A DNA stretch of 64,000 nt from Clostridium sp. AF37-5 (GCF_003477605.1 NZ_QUDR01000016.1:6311-70310), one strand, 5' to 3'; shown: positions 26,570 through 35,921, counted from the stretch's first letter. The notes: generated by a model from the sequence alone, not told the origin. Numbers and translations: made by a program.

Positions 26570-26831
26570 CGCATATTTCTGCGGTGAGATTTTTGTTTTT
26601 TGGGGAGGTGAAGAGGTACATACTTTCTAGACAACTCTTTTCACCTAATTTTACCTAAATGGTTGCATTTTCACCTGATTATCTGACTTTATTCGGACAA
26701 ATCACACGAAAAACACAACCCTTTCTTCTCATTTCCTGCTTTTAGGTTGCTTGCAGATGCATCTTTTCAAAATTCATGCAACTCTTTTATCTTTTTATAA
26801 AGGTTAAGGTTGCATAAGGCTCTGCCCTCAT

Positions 26832-26887
26832 CAAAAAAAGCCTTCAAATGGCCAATTTTTAACAATTAACAGCTTGGAAGGCTTTTG
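26832..26887 (-). terminator. Terminator-like stem downstream of the coiled-coil gene
   Basis: On the minus strand AAAAGCCTTCCAAGC pairs with TTTGAAGGCTTTT and is followed by a T run. Palindromic copy C stands between it and the end of the gene at 27057. Confidence 0.7.
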
Positions 26888-26889
26888 GA

Positions 26890-27040
26890 GTTTCAGTAAA
26901 TCATCAAGAAAAGATTTGTGGAGAGTGGGTTTTGAGTACGTCGGTATGTGGCACTGGTAGTTTCAGTGCCCATACCGCTACGCACTCAATGAGCGCAAGC
27001 GCCCACGAAACGCAAACTTTTCTTGATGACTTACAAAGCC
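26890..27040. repeat. Long palindromic intergenic repeat, copy C
   Basis: Arms TCATCAAGAAAAG / CTTTTCTTGATGA with inner GTGGG / CCCAC. On the plus strand the centre (GGTAGTTTCAGTGCCCATAC) equals the minus strand of copy A. It lies 17 bases past the stop of the gene at 27057. Confidence 0.85.
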
Positions 27041-27056
27041 AAAATCCGCCCACTGC

Positions 27057-27644
27057 TCATCCTTCGGTACTTTTTGCGATTACCTCATCCACACTTACAA
27101 CCTCCGGTGCTTCAAGTGATGTTTCTTTTGCATCCGCGGCTTCTATAGGGTCTTCCAATTCTTTTTTCTCCTCATCGTCCCACAACGAATCATACTTTTT
27201 CCGTTCTTTAAGCTTTGCCATCATCTGTGCGTTTTTCGCCATCTGATACAAATCACTGTCGAATTCCATAAGTTTTTTCTCGTCCGAGCCGGGAACGATA
27301 TCCCCGTGGAACATGCGCATTGCCACCGCAAGAATTTTACCCATTTCCTTATAATAATCCCCTTCTGCTTCGGCATTTTGCTTTGCGCTTACCATCTCAC
27401 GCTCAGCATCCCATTTGTCCATAAACTGGTGAATGAAATCATCATAAATCTTCTGCTGGTCTTTCACCGCATTGTACTGGAGTTCCAAAACCGCTGCCTG
27501 TTCCCCAAACAGTTTGTCTCCTTCGGGAACACGCTTTATCAATTCCTTCGTCTCATTTAGTTTTTTAGACAATTCAAACGCCGTTGAATTGTACTGCTTA
27601 TGTACTGCACTGAATTTATTCCGCAGTTCTCCTAACGTCGTCAT
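27057..27644 (-). CDS. Uncharacterised helical protein
   Basis: A 195-residue protein, mostly helical and charged. A coiled coil is likely at about residues 5-90, and the tail from residue 150 is acidic (DDEEKKELEDPIEAADAKE). There is no signal peptide or membrane segment. The binding site AGGAGGTG is strong. A possible flagellar-type (sigma-28-like) promoter, TAAT-N16-GCCGATAA, stands at 27702-27729. I do not recognise the family. Confidence 0.6.
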   Translation of the reverse strand: MTTLGELRNKFSAVHKQYNSTAFELSKKLNETKELIKRVPEGDKLFGEQAAVLELQYNAVKDQQKIYDDFIHQFMDKWDAEREMVSAKQNAEAEGDYYKEMGKILAVAMRMFHGDIVPGSDEKKLMEFDSDLYQMAKNAQMMAKLKERKKYDSLWDDEEKKELEDPIEAADAKETSLEAPEVVSVDEVIAKSTEG

Positions 27645-27701
27645 GCAAACACCTCCTTGTGTTCTTTTCGCAAATCCATTTACAACATATCTGTAAGTAT
27701 A

Positions 27702-27729
27702 TTATCGGCAGTTTTCCCTCATAATATTA
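27702..27729 (-). promoter_or_regulatory. Possible sigma-28-like promoter
   Basis: GCCGATAA (27702-27709) resembles the motility-sigma -10 box GCCGATAT; TAAT stands 16 bp upstream instead of TAAA at 15. Weak but suggestive. Confidence 0.3.
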
Positions 27730-27733
27730 CAAC

Positions 27734-27763
27734 TTGACAAATCTGCCCCTTTCGTACTAGAGT
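27734..27763 (+). promoter_or_regulatory. Promoter of the mrp gene
   Basis: TTGACA (27734-27739), 18 bp, TAGAGT (27758-27763). The -35 is perfect, the -10 weak; the mrp start follows 35 bases later. Confidence 0.5.
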
Positions 27764-27798
27764 AAGCATAGAAATATTTTTATTAAGGAGAAATTAAA

Positions 27799-28632
27799 AT
27801 GAGTGAAGAATGTACGCACGACTGCTCCACCTGTAGCAGCAATTGCGGTTCAAAAGACCCAAAAAGTCTCTTAGTAGCACCACATCCAAATAGCAAAATC
27901 GGCAAGGTTATCGGTGTCGTCAGCGGAAAGGGCGGCGTAGGAAAATCAATGGTTACCGATTTGCTTGCGGTTGAATTTGCGCGTCGTGGATACCACTGCG
28001 GTATTTTGGATGCCGATATTACCGGTCCTTCGATTCCGAAGGCATTTGGTATCACCGAAAAAGCGCAGGGAAATGAAACAACGATTTTCCCTGTAAAATC
28101 AAAAAAATACGGCGTGGATATTATGTCCATTAATGTTCTTTTGGAAAATGAAAGTGACCCGGTTGTATGGCGTGGTCCGGTGATTGGCGGAACGGTTCGC
28201 CAGTTCTGGTCTGACACCCTTTGGGATAATGTCGATTATCTGTTTGTCGATATGCCGCCCGGAACCGGTGATGTTGCACTTACCGTATTCCAGAACATTC
28301 CGATTGATGGCATTGTCGTTGTTACAAGTCCGCAGGATTTGGTTTCTATGATTGTTGGTAAAGCAATGAAAATGGCTTCTCTTATGAATATTCCGGTTCT
28401 TGGTCTTGTGGAAAATATGAGCTATGCACTCTGCCCTGACTGCGGTAAGAAAATTCATGTATTTGGCGAGAGCCACATCAGTGAAATTGCTGAAGAATAC
28501 CATGTACCGGTACTCGCCCAGATGCCAATTAACCCGTCACTTGCTTCTGCCTGCGACAACGGCACGGTAGAGGATTTGGATTGCTCCTATCTGGAGGATG
28601 CTGCGCTTGTTATTGAAAGAGGTCAGAGATAG
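27799..28632 (+). CDS. mrp: Mrp/NBP35-type iron-sulfur carrier ATPase
   Basis: A 277-residue P-loop protein of the MinD/Mrp family with deviant Walker A GKGGVGKS (43-50), the FVDMPPGTGD motif and a C-terminal CPDC pair that holds a shared [4Fe-4S] cluster. Four further cysteines (5, 9, 12, 16) form an N-terminal cluster-type motif, as in NBP35-like proteins. The protein delivers iron-sulfur clusters to apo-enzymes. Its stop shares one base with the GTG start of the next gene. Confidence 0.9.
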   Translation: MSEECTHDCSTCSSNCGSKDPKSLLVAPHPNSKIGKVIGVVSGKGGVGKSMVTDLLAVEFARRGYHCGILDADITGPSIPKAFGITEKAQGNETTIFPVKSKKYGVDIMSINVLLENESDPVVWRGPVIGGTVRQFWSDTLWDNVDYLFVDMPPGTGDVALTVFQNIPIDGIVVVTSPQDLVSMIVGKAMKMASLMNIPVLGLVENMSYALCPDCGKKIHVFGESHISEIAEEYHVPVLAQMPINPSLASACDNGTVEDLDCSYLEDAALVIERGQR

Positions 28633-29270
28633 TGGATACAAAAGTCTGTTATTTATTTGGGGCAGGGGAACAATCCCCCTGCCATATCGAATTAGGAAAA
28701 GATGATTTGGTCATCGCTGTTGATGGCGGCTTTGACTATTTAGAAAAAATCGGGCTGCGTGCCGACTATGTGATTGGTGACTTTGATTCCGTTTCGGCAT
28801 CCAGCCATCTGCCATCCGACTGCATCCGACACCCAAAAGAAAAAGATGATACGGACATGATGCTTGCCGCACGACTTGGTTTGGAAAAAGGATACACAAA
28901 TTTTGAAATTTATGGCGGTTTAGGCGGCCGCTTAGACCACACATTAGCTAATATTCAGACGCTTACATTCTTAAACCGGCATAATGCCGTCGGAACCTTA
29001 ATTGGAGATGACTATGCACTAAAAGTTGTCACAAACGGCGTCATTACATTCGGAAAAGATTTACCGGAAAATACCACCGGAAATATATGTTCCGTCTTTT
29101 CTTTGAGCGACGTGAGCACAAATGTCACCATTCAGGGATTTCATTATGAAGTAGAAGGGGCGACCCTCACAAATTCATTCCCTCTTGGTGTCAGCAATGA
29201 GTTTACCGGCAGAAAGGGAAGCATCAGCGTGTCAAATGGCACATTAGCTGTTTTGTGGAATCGCCCTTAA
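28632..29270 (+). CDS. Thiamine pyrophosphokinase
   Basis: A 212-residue enzyme making thiamine pyrophosphate from thiamine and ATP. The family motifs VIAVDGGFDYL, YVIGDFDSV, KDDTDMMLA and GGLGGRLDHTLANI are visible, along with the C-terminal beta domain ending GVSNEFTG. The start is GTG at 28632-28634, sharing its G with the TAG of mrp, with AGAGGT upstream. Translational coupling with mrp is likely. Confidence 0.92.
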   Translation: MDTKVCYLFGAGEQSPCHIELGKDDLVIAVDGGFDYLEKIGLRADYVIGDFDSVSASSHLPSDCIRHPKEKDDTDMMLAARLGLEKGYTNFEIYGGLGGRLDHTLANIQTLTFLNRHNAVGTLIGDDYALKVVTNGVITFGKDLPENTTGNICSVFSLSDVSTNVTIQGFHYEVEGATLTNSFPLGVSNEFTGRKGSISVSNGTLAVLWNRP

Positions 29271-29287
29271 ATTTTCTATTTATATTT

Positions 29288-31384
29288 CTATTTTATTGAA
29301 TCAAGTCCGAGTTTTACGGCAATCATTTTGTCAATCGGACAGGTACTCTGACCCTTGCCATCCGTTCCTTCCAGATACGTGGTGGCAGCGGATTCAAATA
29401 TCATATACACTTCATCTCCCACAACTTCTACTTCCTCTACCATTGGCGGCAGTGCTACGGCAAGTTCTAACTCGCCAAGCATCGTATCATCGGTCGCATC
29501 TGCACGGTTATACACCTGTAATTCGGATAAAAATCTCTTCTTTGTACTGTTTCTTCCATAGGAACAGCTAAAGATTGTACGGTCTCCGGAAAATGTAATT
29601 CCCTGCACATAATTCGGTGTGCTGCGGTACAACACATTGCCACGGACATCCAAAATAATTTTTCCTGTCAAAATCTGCTCTGTCGGCTCCGCACCTTCGT
29701 TTTCTGCTGGAATTGTACGGTGAATTTCCAGCGTTACTGCAGTTCCTTTCGTACATTTTTCCAGTAATTCCGAAAGCTGTTTTGCACTTGTAATCAGCTC
29801 ATTATTAACCGAGTAAATAACATCGCCTTTTTTCAGCTTTTCTTTTGCTGTAGCAGAGCTTCCTTTTTCCGCAAGTAAAACAGAGGAAGAAGAGTACACT
29901 GTTGCAACCTGAACACTTGTCTTTGCCTCATTTTCTGCGGTTGCTTCTGTCTGTACTTCTTTTGTCTGGATTCCCAGATAATCCTCTTCGGCAGGATTCG
30001 TAACAATACGAACCTGATTTAATTCGTTTGTCTTTGCATCGTACTCATATGCATACATACGCGGTGCACTGGTATCATTTTCCTCTACTTCTTCGTCCGA
30101 ATCTTCATCCTCCGAAGTGTCACCGGCAACCGGTGCCACACTAAACTGTGCCACCCACAGATAACCGTCCTTTTTATTGTAGGAAATCGTCGATGGTTTT
30201 GTTGGAATCTGATGCAGTTCCACTTTACCGGATGATGTATATTCTTTTTTGCCTGTCGCATATTTCACCAAATCCGACAATGTAATGCGCTCAAGTGAAT
30301 ACATTCCTGTCGTTTTATCTTTGTTTGAGTGGCAGACCCAGATGTTTTTATTTTTCTCATCATAAGTAATTCCACCCACGTGGCTCTTCTGGTCTTTTAA
30401 AACTAGCGTCTTTAAAAATTCGCCCGTCTTGTTGTTGTAAACGAAAATGCAGCTGTTGTGCAAATCATCCATACAGTATGCTGTCGTAAGCATATAATTT
30501 CCTGCCATGCAGACACCCTGCGGACAGAGATTGTTACACTGAATATAATTTTTTGTCCAGTCCTCATCAGCAGTCGGTGCAAGCCCTGGCATCTGATACT
30601 TATCCACAATTGTCCATTTTAAATCTGTCAGTTTTTTATAATTAGTAAATCCCGGAGACAGTGGACTCTTCGACGGATAGCTGTATTTATTAATACTGTC
30701 ATAGGTACTGAAAACACGTACCGGTTTTTTGTTAATCGTAACGGTAACGGAAGTCGAAGCTGCCTTATAATTTGTTGTTGCTGGCACACTCATGGTTACC
30801 TTTGTCGAAACTTTCTTAATCGTATCTTTTGTCTGCTTGGACAATGTTTTACATGTCTTATCAAACGTTTTAACAATCGTAACCTTACCGGCTTTCGTGA
30901 CTTTGATCACATCGGCTGTCGCACAGGCATATGTTACCGTTCCACCGCCTTTCGATGGTTTAGCTACAATCGAAAATGAACCATCTCCTTCAACGGCTGA
31001 ATATGCTGCTTTGTCCGGTACTAGCAGACGACTTGCTTTTTTTATCTTAAAAGTTTTGCTTTTGCTGCCCTTATATTTGGCTTTTTTCCCTTTTTTAGCC
31101 TTCTTAGCTTTAATTGTAACTTTCGCCGTTCCGGCATTTTTATTTTTTGTATACTTGACCGTATAATCCCTGTTTTTTTTCAGTTTTTTCTTGCCAAGTT
31201 TTACGGTAACAGCTGGTTTTTTGGCTTTTCCATTATATGTATAACTGCTCTTTGCCAAAGTAATCTTTGCTTTTTTCAATGACTTTGGCTTCGTCTTTTT
31301 CTTTGCCTGAACATTCATCCCACCAATTAATACAGTGGAAAAAAGTAACAGCGCTAACAATAGTATTCTTTTTTTACACTTCAT
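29288..31384 (-). CDS. Secreted Lys-rich protein with Ig-like and PDZ domains
   Basis: A 698-residue protein. A signal peptide (cleavage after VQA near residue 27) is followed by a Lys-rich Ig-like repeat (about 40-120, SYTYNGKAKKPAVTVKLG), a second beta domain (about 120-215), and a propeller-like region with repeated blades (about 240-690). An acidic insert (EDEDSDEEVEEND) and a PDZ-like domain (about 480-580, KLKKGDVIYSVNNELITSA) interrupt that region. No catalytic residues are recognised, and I see no anchor. A binding or scaffolding role at the cell surface is inference. Confidence 0.7.
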   Translation of the reverse strand: MKCKKRILLLALLLFSTVLIGGMNVQAKKKTKPKSLKKAKITLAKSSYTYNGKAKKPAVTVKLGKKKLKKNRDYTVKYTKNKNAGTAKVTIKAKKAKKGKKAKYKGSKSKTFKIKKASRLLVPDKAAYSAVEGDGSFSIVAKPSKGGGTVTYACATADVIKVTKAGKVTIVKTFDKTCKTLSKQTKDTIKKVSTKVTMSVPATTNYKAASTSVTVTINKKPVRVFSTYDSINKYSYPSKSPLSPGFTNYKKLTDLKWTIVDKYQMPGLAPTADEDWTKNYIQCNNLCPQGVCMAGNYMLTTAYCMDDLHNSCIFVYNNKTGEFLKTLVLKDQKSHVGGITYDEKNKNIWVCHSNKDKTTGMYSLERITLSDLVKYATGKKEYTSSGKVELHQIPTKPSTISYNKKDGYLWVAQFSVAPVAGDTSEDEDSDEEVEENDTSAPRMYAYEYDAKTNELNQVRIVTNPAEEDYLGIQTKEVQTEATAENEAKTSVQVATVYSSSSVLLAEKGSSATAKEKLKKGDVIYSVNNELITSAKQLSELLEKCTKGTAVTLEIHRTIPAENEGAEPTEQILTGKIILDVRGNVLYRSTPNYVQGITFSGDRTIFSCSYGRNSTKKRFLSELQVYNRADATDDTMLGELELAVALPPMVEEVEVVGDEVYMIFESAATTYLEGTDGKGQSTCPIDKMIAVKLGLDSIK

Positions 31385-31402
31385 ATTTTACGCTTCCTTC
31401 CT

Positions 31403-31442
31403 AAAAAAATGTAACTGTCCTTTACCGAACAGTTACATTTAA
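31403..31442 (-). terminator. Terminator of the DUF6273-type gene
   Basis: AAATGTAACTGT / ACAGTTACATTT with a 10-base loop and seven T on the minus strand. Confidence 0.9.
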
Positions 31443-31472
31443 TCATGCAATCGTGGCAAAACATAGGCATCC

Positions 31473-32510
31473 TTACTTCAAATTTACCCACATCGTCGGA
31501 CGTATGCAGGCACCATTTTCGTCCACCGGGAAACCATAGGTAATAATATCCCCCAGTGCAGAAACATACGTCGTTGCCGTGGCATCTTTGCCCGGTGTAC
31601 GCAGCCGCATTGTCTTTGCCTTTGCTTTCAGTTTCTTCTTATATTTGGCAAACTCCGGCTCATTCATCAAAAACACTTTATCTTGCGTATTCTTGCCACC
31701 GTCCGTCCCAAACTCTTCATTTGCAACATTTTCAACATTTGTAGTCAAAATCATCGCCAATTCCCCTGGTGTAAATTTACCGTCCTCAAGGAATTCACCA
31801 TTCAGATACTTTCGCAGTGCACAACTCTCCCATGTAACCTTTTCTGATTTATCATGGTATGGATGTTTATTATCTGCCATATATTTTGTAAGCAGAGCTT
31901 TACCATCTGTACGCTCCAAAACCATCCAGTCACAAGTTCCAAACTTCACAACACCACCAATTTTCACTTTTTCGATGGCTTTTTTCTCAAGCAAAACAAT
32001 CTGATTTTTACAATCTTTATAATCGCCCAGTTTTTCGTATGTGGACGATGCCCATTTATCAAAACCAACTTTTGCAGAAAGTCCGGCTAACTGATAACGG
32101 GTTGCCGGAACATTATAGCAGACAATCATTGCAACAATAACCGCAAGAACAATCCATTTTACAATTCCTTTTTTCTTGTTGTCATCTTCTTCCTGCTTTT
32201 TCACTGTTGTCGTAACAGTTCGTGAAATTACTTCTTTTTCTGCCGGCAGTTTCTTTTTCCATTCTTTTGCAAGAGCTGCACACTCTTCACTTAACGCAGC
32301 ACATTCCTCGCATCCTTCAAATGGAGTTTCTTTGCCTAACGCATCCATCTGTGCAAAATCTTTTGTAAGGCGCACATAGATACGATAAACATCTTCATCT
32401 ACTAAAAGGCATCTTGTCGCTCTCTTTAATGTCTTTAACTGGACAAACCGTTCCGCCGGCGTCAGTTCAATGACCTCTTTTTTCTTTTTCTTTTTATCTC
32501 CCTTTGCCAT
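31473..32510 (-). CDS. Membrane protein with DUF6273-like C-terminal domain
   Basis: A 345-residue protein: a Lys-rich start (AKGDKKKKKKEVIELT), a helical cytoplasmic part with a Cys-rich stretch (CEECAALSEECAALA), one membrane segment (about 114-134) and an outer domain (about 190-345) of the DUF6273 type (WMVLERTDGKALLTKY, then TWESCALRKYLNGEFLEDGKF). DUF6273 domains resemble sulfatase-modifying/lectin-like folds and are common in Clostridia with no known function. Start at 32508-32510 behind AGGAGG. Confidence 0.7.
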   Translation of the reverse strand: MAKGDKKKKKKEVIELTPAERFVQLKTLKRATRCLLVDEDVYRIYVRLTKDFAQMDALGKETPFEGCEECAALSEECAALAKEWKKKLPAEKEVISRTVTTTVKKQEEDDNKKKGIVKWIVLAVIVAMIVCYNVPATRYQLAGLSAKVGFDKWASSTYEKLGDYKDCKNQIVLLEKKAIEKVKIGGVVKFGTCDWMVLERTDGKALLTKYMADNKHPYHDKSEKVTWESCALRKYLNGEFLEDGKFTPGELAMILTTNVENVANEEFGTDGGKNTQDKVFLMNEPEFAKYKKKLKAKAKTMRLRTPGKDATATTYVSALGDIITYGFPVDENGACIRPTMWVNLK

Positions 32511-32610
32511 GCACTGGAATCCTCCTTTGTCTCTTATGCGGGCTGTATTGGTAGTATAACATAGATTGTGCTTAATTATCAACTTTTTGACATCTTTTGT
32601 TCGTCATACG

Positions 32611-32672
32611 AAAAAGAAGAAACTATCATTCGCATGAACATTACTGTTTTCCGATTTGTAGTTTCTTCTTTT
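32611..32672 (-). terminator. Terminator of secDF
   Basis: GAAGAAACTA / TAGTTTCTTC arms around a loop of about 30 bases, followed on the minus strand by TTTTTCG. Confidence 0.65.
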
Positions 32673-32699
32673 CTTGTTCCAATATTTATTCACAAAGAA

Positions 32700-34973
32700 T
32701 TATTTTTTCTTCTTAGAATAAGTGACTGCTTTCTGCTCTTTTTCTCCCTTTCCGGAAAGAACATACCACAATGGTGATGCTACACATACGGATGAATAAC
32801 ATCCGGAAATAATACCTACAATCAACGGAATTGCAAACTGACGTACAGAATCCACACCGAATACAGCTAACACAAATACCATGATAAAGGTAGTTACCGA
32901 AGTATTAATGGAACGAGACAATGTCTCTGTAATACTCTTGTTGATAATTTCTGCAAGACTTGTTCTTGATGTAGCCTTAGCTTTATTCTCGCGAATACGG
33001 TCAAATACTACGATGGTATCGTTGATGGAATATCCGACAATCGTAAGCATACATGCAATAAAGGTACTTCCGACCGGAATAAACGCGCTTGCCACTACAT
33101 AAACAGTCAGCACAGCAATTACATCATGAATAAGTGCCAAAACAGCACTGATACCGGTTGAAAGTTTACGGAAGCGAATCCAGATATAAAGCAACATACA
33201 AAGTGTCGCAATCAGAGTTGCTACAGCTGCATCCACTTTCATTTCATCACTGACAGAACCACTGATGAACTCGGACTCAATTTTGGTAGATTCATCCACG
33301 CCAAATGTTTTCGCCATCGTTGCTTTCAATTCTTCCGACTTCTGCTCACTGAGTTCCTCAGTACGAACAACAATCTTTGTATTATCAGCAACCGAAATTT
33401 CAACACTCTTACCGCTTCCAATAACAGATTTTGCAGTATCTTCTGCTTTCTGTTTATCTTCATCGGTTACAGTCTTAGATAAGTCAACAGATGTTGAGTT
33501 ACCACCGGCAAAATCTAAACTATAGTTAAATAATGGACCACCGGAAGCAGCACGGACAACAAGTCCTGCCACACAGATTACAACAACAGCTCCGGAAATA
33601 ACAACATATTTCTTCCAGTTACCAATAAAGTTAATTGTCTTACGCTCTTTCTGAATACCATACATTGAAGTATTTGTCATACCCAGTGCACAGAATGCTT
33701 TCATCAAAAGTTTTGTAATAAACAAAGCAGTAAACATAGACAACACAATACCAATACCAAGTGTCATCGCAAAACCTTTTACCGTACCGGAACCCTTGAG
33801 ATACAGTACCAAAGCAGCAATCAAAGTTGTCACGTTACCATCGACAATGGCGGACATTGCTTTGGAAAATCCATTATCAATCGCAGACGCTACCGTCTTG
33901 CCGGTTGCCAATTCCTCGCGGATACGTGTAAATATAATACAGTTTGCATCCACCGCCATACCAATACTCAGGATAATACCCGCAATACCGGGCAGGGTCA
34001 ATGTTACATTCAAACCATTCAGTGCAAGCAGCATAGCACCTACATAGAAAATCAATGCAATGCTGGCTGCCACACCGGAGATGCGGTACATAACAATCAT
34101 GAAAATGATTACGAGAATCAAACCAACAACGCCGGCAAACAAACTGGATTTCAATGCCTGACTTCCCAGTGTTGCTCCTACTACGTTACCATGAATATTT
34201 TCAAGTTCCAACGGAAGAGCACCGATACGTACGGTAGAAGCAAGCTGCTCTGCGGACTCAGAAGTAAAGCTTCCCGAAATCCAGCACTCACCGCCGGAAA
34301 TCTCTTCTTTCAGGTTTGGTGCAGAAACTAACTTCTCATCATATACGATGGCAAGCTGCTCACCAACATGCTCTCCGGTAATCTTAGCAAATTTCTTAAT
34401 TCCTTTGCCTGCGAACTTAATAGAAACACCATATTCAGTCTTTCCGGTGCCTTCCTGCTGTCTGCTGCCGGAAGTTGCCTCACCAATCATGTCACCGGTC
34501 AAAAGGACTTTCGATTTGTCGTAAACGACTTTATCACCTTCGTTTGGTGTGCCGCCTTTTTCAGTCTTCAGATCTGAATACAAAATGAAATAAAGCGCTC
34601 CAGCTTTACCAAGTTCCTTCAAAACCTCTTCTGAATCACTGGCACCCGGAATATCGATTGTGACACGGTCACTACCTTCCTGATATACTGCAGCTTCCGT
34701 GCTCTCTAATGTTTCCACACGTTTCTGCATCTTGTAAATCGTGTCTGCCATGTCTTTATCGGTTGGCTGTTCACCGGTTCTCTTACCGGTACTATCAGTC
34801 TTGTAAGCCTGATATGTGACACTCACGCCACCTTCCAAATCCAATCCAAGACGAATGTTCTTTGCGCTTCCTCTGTGTGCGCCACCAATTCCCCTTGCTG
34901 CTACAAACGCAAACGCTGCAATCAGCACAAGAACCAGTAAGACCTGTAAAACGCCCTTTACTTTACTGTTCAT
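32700..34973 (-). CDS. secDF: Protein translocase subunit SecDF (fused)
   Basis: A 757-residue fusion of SecD and SecF, the proton-driven factor that pulls proteins across the membrane after SecA. The first half has the SecD motif RLGLDLEGG near residue 41, the P1 periplasmic domain and six membrane segments with GMAVDANCIIFTRIREE. The second half has the SecF domain with GYSINDTIVVFDRIRENK. The fused form is normal in many Firmicutes. A consensus promoter lies at 35056-35084 and a terminator at 32611, so it is a single-gene unit. Confidence 0.95.
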   Translation of the reverse strand: MNSKVKGVLQVLLVLVLIAAFAFVAARGIGGAHRGSAKNIRLGLDLEGGVSVTYQAYKTDSTGKRTGEQPTDKDMADTIYKMQKRVETLESTEAAVYQEGSDRVTIDIPGASDSEEVLKELGKAGALYFILYSDLKTEKGGTPNEGDKVVYDKSKVLLTGDMIGEATSGSRQQEGTGKTEYGVSIKFAGKGIKKFAKITGEHVGEQLAIVYDEKLVSAPNLKEEISGGECWISGSFTSESAEQLASTVRIGALPLELENIHGNVVGATLGSQALKSSLFAGVVGLILVIIFMIVMYRISGVAASIALIFYVGAMLLALNGLNVTLTLPGIAGIILSIGMAVDANCIIFTRIREELATGKTVASAIDNGFSKAMSAIVDGNVTTLIAALVLYLKGSGTVKGFAMTLGIGIVLSMFTALFITKLLMKAFCALGMTNTSMYGIQKERKTINFIGNWKKYVVISGAVVVICVAGLVVRAASGGPLFNYSLDFAGGNSTSVDLSKTVTDEDKQKAEDTAKSVIGSGKSVEISVADNTKIVVRTEELSEQKSEELKATMAKTFGVDESTKIESEFISGSVSDEMKVDAAVATLIATLCMLLYIWIRFRKLSTGISAVLALIHDVIAVLTVYVVASAFIPVGSTFIACMLTIVGYSINDTIVVFDRIRENKAKATSRTSLAEIINKSITETLSRSINTSVTTFIMVFVLAVFGVDSVRQFAIPLIVGIISGCYSSVCVASPLWYVLSGKGEKEQKAVTYSKKKK

Positions 34974-35034
34974 GTTACTTATCTCCTTTACTATAAATCC
35001 TTACCAGGGTCTCTTACTGTAAAAATCCCCCTTA

Positions 35035-35049
35035 TCGAGCACTGCTCGA
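35035..35049. promoter_or_regulatory. Palindrome at the secDF transcription start
   Basis: TCGAGCACTGCTCGA, a near-perfect 15-bp palindrome located 6-20 bases past the secDF -10 box. It could be an operator or a 5' hairpin that protects the leader. Confidence 0.4.
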
Positions 35050-35055
35050 GATTAG

Positions 35056-35084
35056 ATTATATCACAAAACAATTGGTTCTTCAA
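35056..35084 (-). promoter_or_regulatory. Promoter of secDF
   Basis: TTGAAG (35079-35084), 17 bp, TATAAT (35056-35061) on the minus strand, with a leader of about 75 bases to the ATG. Confidence 0.8.
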
Positions 35085-35099
35085 GTATAAAACAAAAGC

Positions 35100-35295
35100 G
35101 GCTCGCGCCCTCTTCTCTTTGCTCCAAGCCTTGCCCCATTCGCCCTAGCGGGCTCATGGACGGCTCGCGCCCTCTTCTCTTTGCTCCAAGCCCTGCCCCA
35201 TTCGCCCTGACGGGCTCATGGACGGCTCGCACCCTCTTCTCTTTGCTCCAAGCCTTGCTCCATTCGCCCTAGCGGGCTCATGGACGGCTCGCGCC
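35100..35295. repeat. 62-bp tandem repeat, about 3.2 copies
   Basis: Units begin at 35100, 35162, 35224 and 35286 (partial), each opening with GGCTCGCGCC or a one-base variant and containing CTCTTTGCTCCAAGCC and CGGGCTCATGGAC. The units differ by a few substitutions only. GC-rich against the local background. It lies between the secDF promoter and the rubrerythrin terminator. Confidence 0.9.
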
Positions 35296-35301
35296 GTATA
35301 T

Positions 35302-35363
35302 AAAAATAAAAACAGCCCTTCATTTGTGAGTGAACTCACAATGAAGGGCTGTTTTTATTTTTA
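35302..35363. terminator. Strong bidirectional terminator
   Basis: A stem of more than 20 bp, with AACAGCCCTTCATTTGTGAG pairing across a four-base loop (TGAA) to CTCACAATGAAGGGCTGTT, and T-rich tails on both strands. It ends the perR-rubrerythrin unit. Confidence 0.92.
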
Positions 35364-35378
35364 TGCATGGCTTGGAGC

Positions 35379-35921
35379 TTAGCCAAAGTATCTCTTTAAC
35401 AATCCCTCGAATGCTTTGCCATGTCTTGCTTCGTCTTTTGCCATTTCATGAACAGTGTCATGGATAGCGTCTAAGTCTGCTGCTTTGGCACGTTTTGCAA
35501 GGTCGAATTTGCCCGCTGTTGCACCATTTTCAGCGTCAACACGCATCTGCAGGTTTTTCTTTGTGGAATCAGTTACTACTTCACCAAGAAGTTCTGCGAA
35601 TTTTGCAGCATGCTCTGCTTCTTCCCAAGCTGCTTTTTCATAGTAAAGACCTACTTCCGGATAGCCTTCACGATGAGCCACTCTTGCCATAGCAAGATAC
35701 ATTCCTACTTCTGAACATTCTCCTTCAAAGTTTGCACGAAGATCAGCTACGATGTCTTCGCTGACACCCTTAGCAACTCCTACTACATGTTCTGCTGCCC
35801 ATTCTCTTTCGCCAGTCTGCTCTTTGAATTTTTCTGCCGGTGCCTTGCAAACCGGGCACTGCTCCGGTGCACTGTCTCCTTCGTGAACATATCCACATAC
35901 GCTGCATACAAATTTCTTCAT
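35379..35921 (-). CDS. Reverse rubrerythrin
   Basis: A 180-residue non-haem iron protein with the rubredoxin domain first ([17 protein letters not shown]; residues 5-30) and the di-iron four-helix bundle second (about 50-178, with ExxH motifs such as EEAEHAAKF and [10 protein letters not shown]). This reversed order defines the reverse rubrerythrins of anaerobes, which reduce hydrogen peroxide and oxygen. It follows perR by 47 bases and is expected to be repressed by it. Confidence 0.93.
   Translation of the reverse strand: MKKFVCSVCGYVHEGDSAPEQCPVCKAPAEKFKEQTGEREWAAEHVVGVAKGVSEDIVADLRANFEGECSEVGMYLAMARVAHREGYPEVGLYYEKAAWEEAEHAAKFAELLGEVVTDSTKKNLQMRVDAENGATAGKFDLAKRAKAADLDAIHDTVHEMAKDEARHGKAFEGLLKRYFG

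Noticed and set aside
35100..35295. CRISPR-like array
   Set aside because: Units follow each other directly without unique spacers. The same holds for the short repeats at 56254.
35154..35339. Open frame of 61 codons across the tandem repeat
   Set aside because: It is a translation of the 62-bp units and runs into the terminator, with no start signal.
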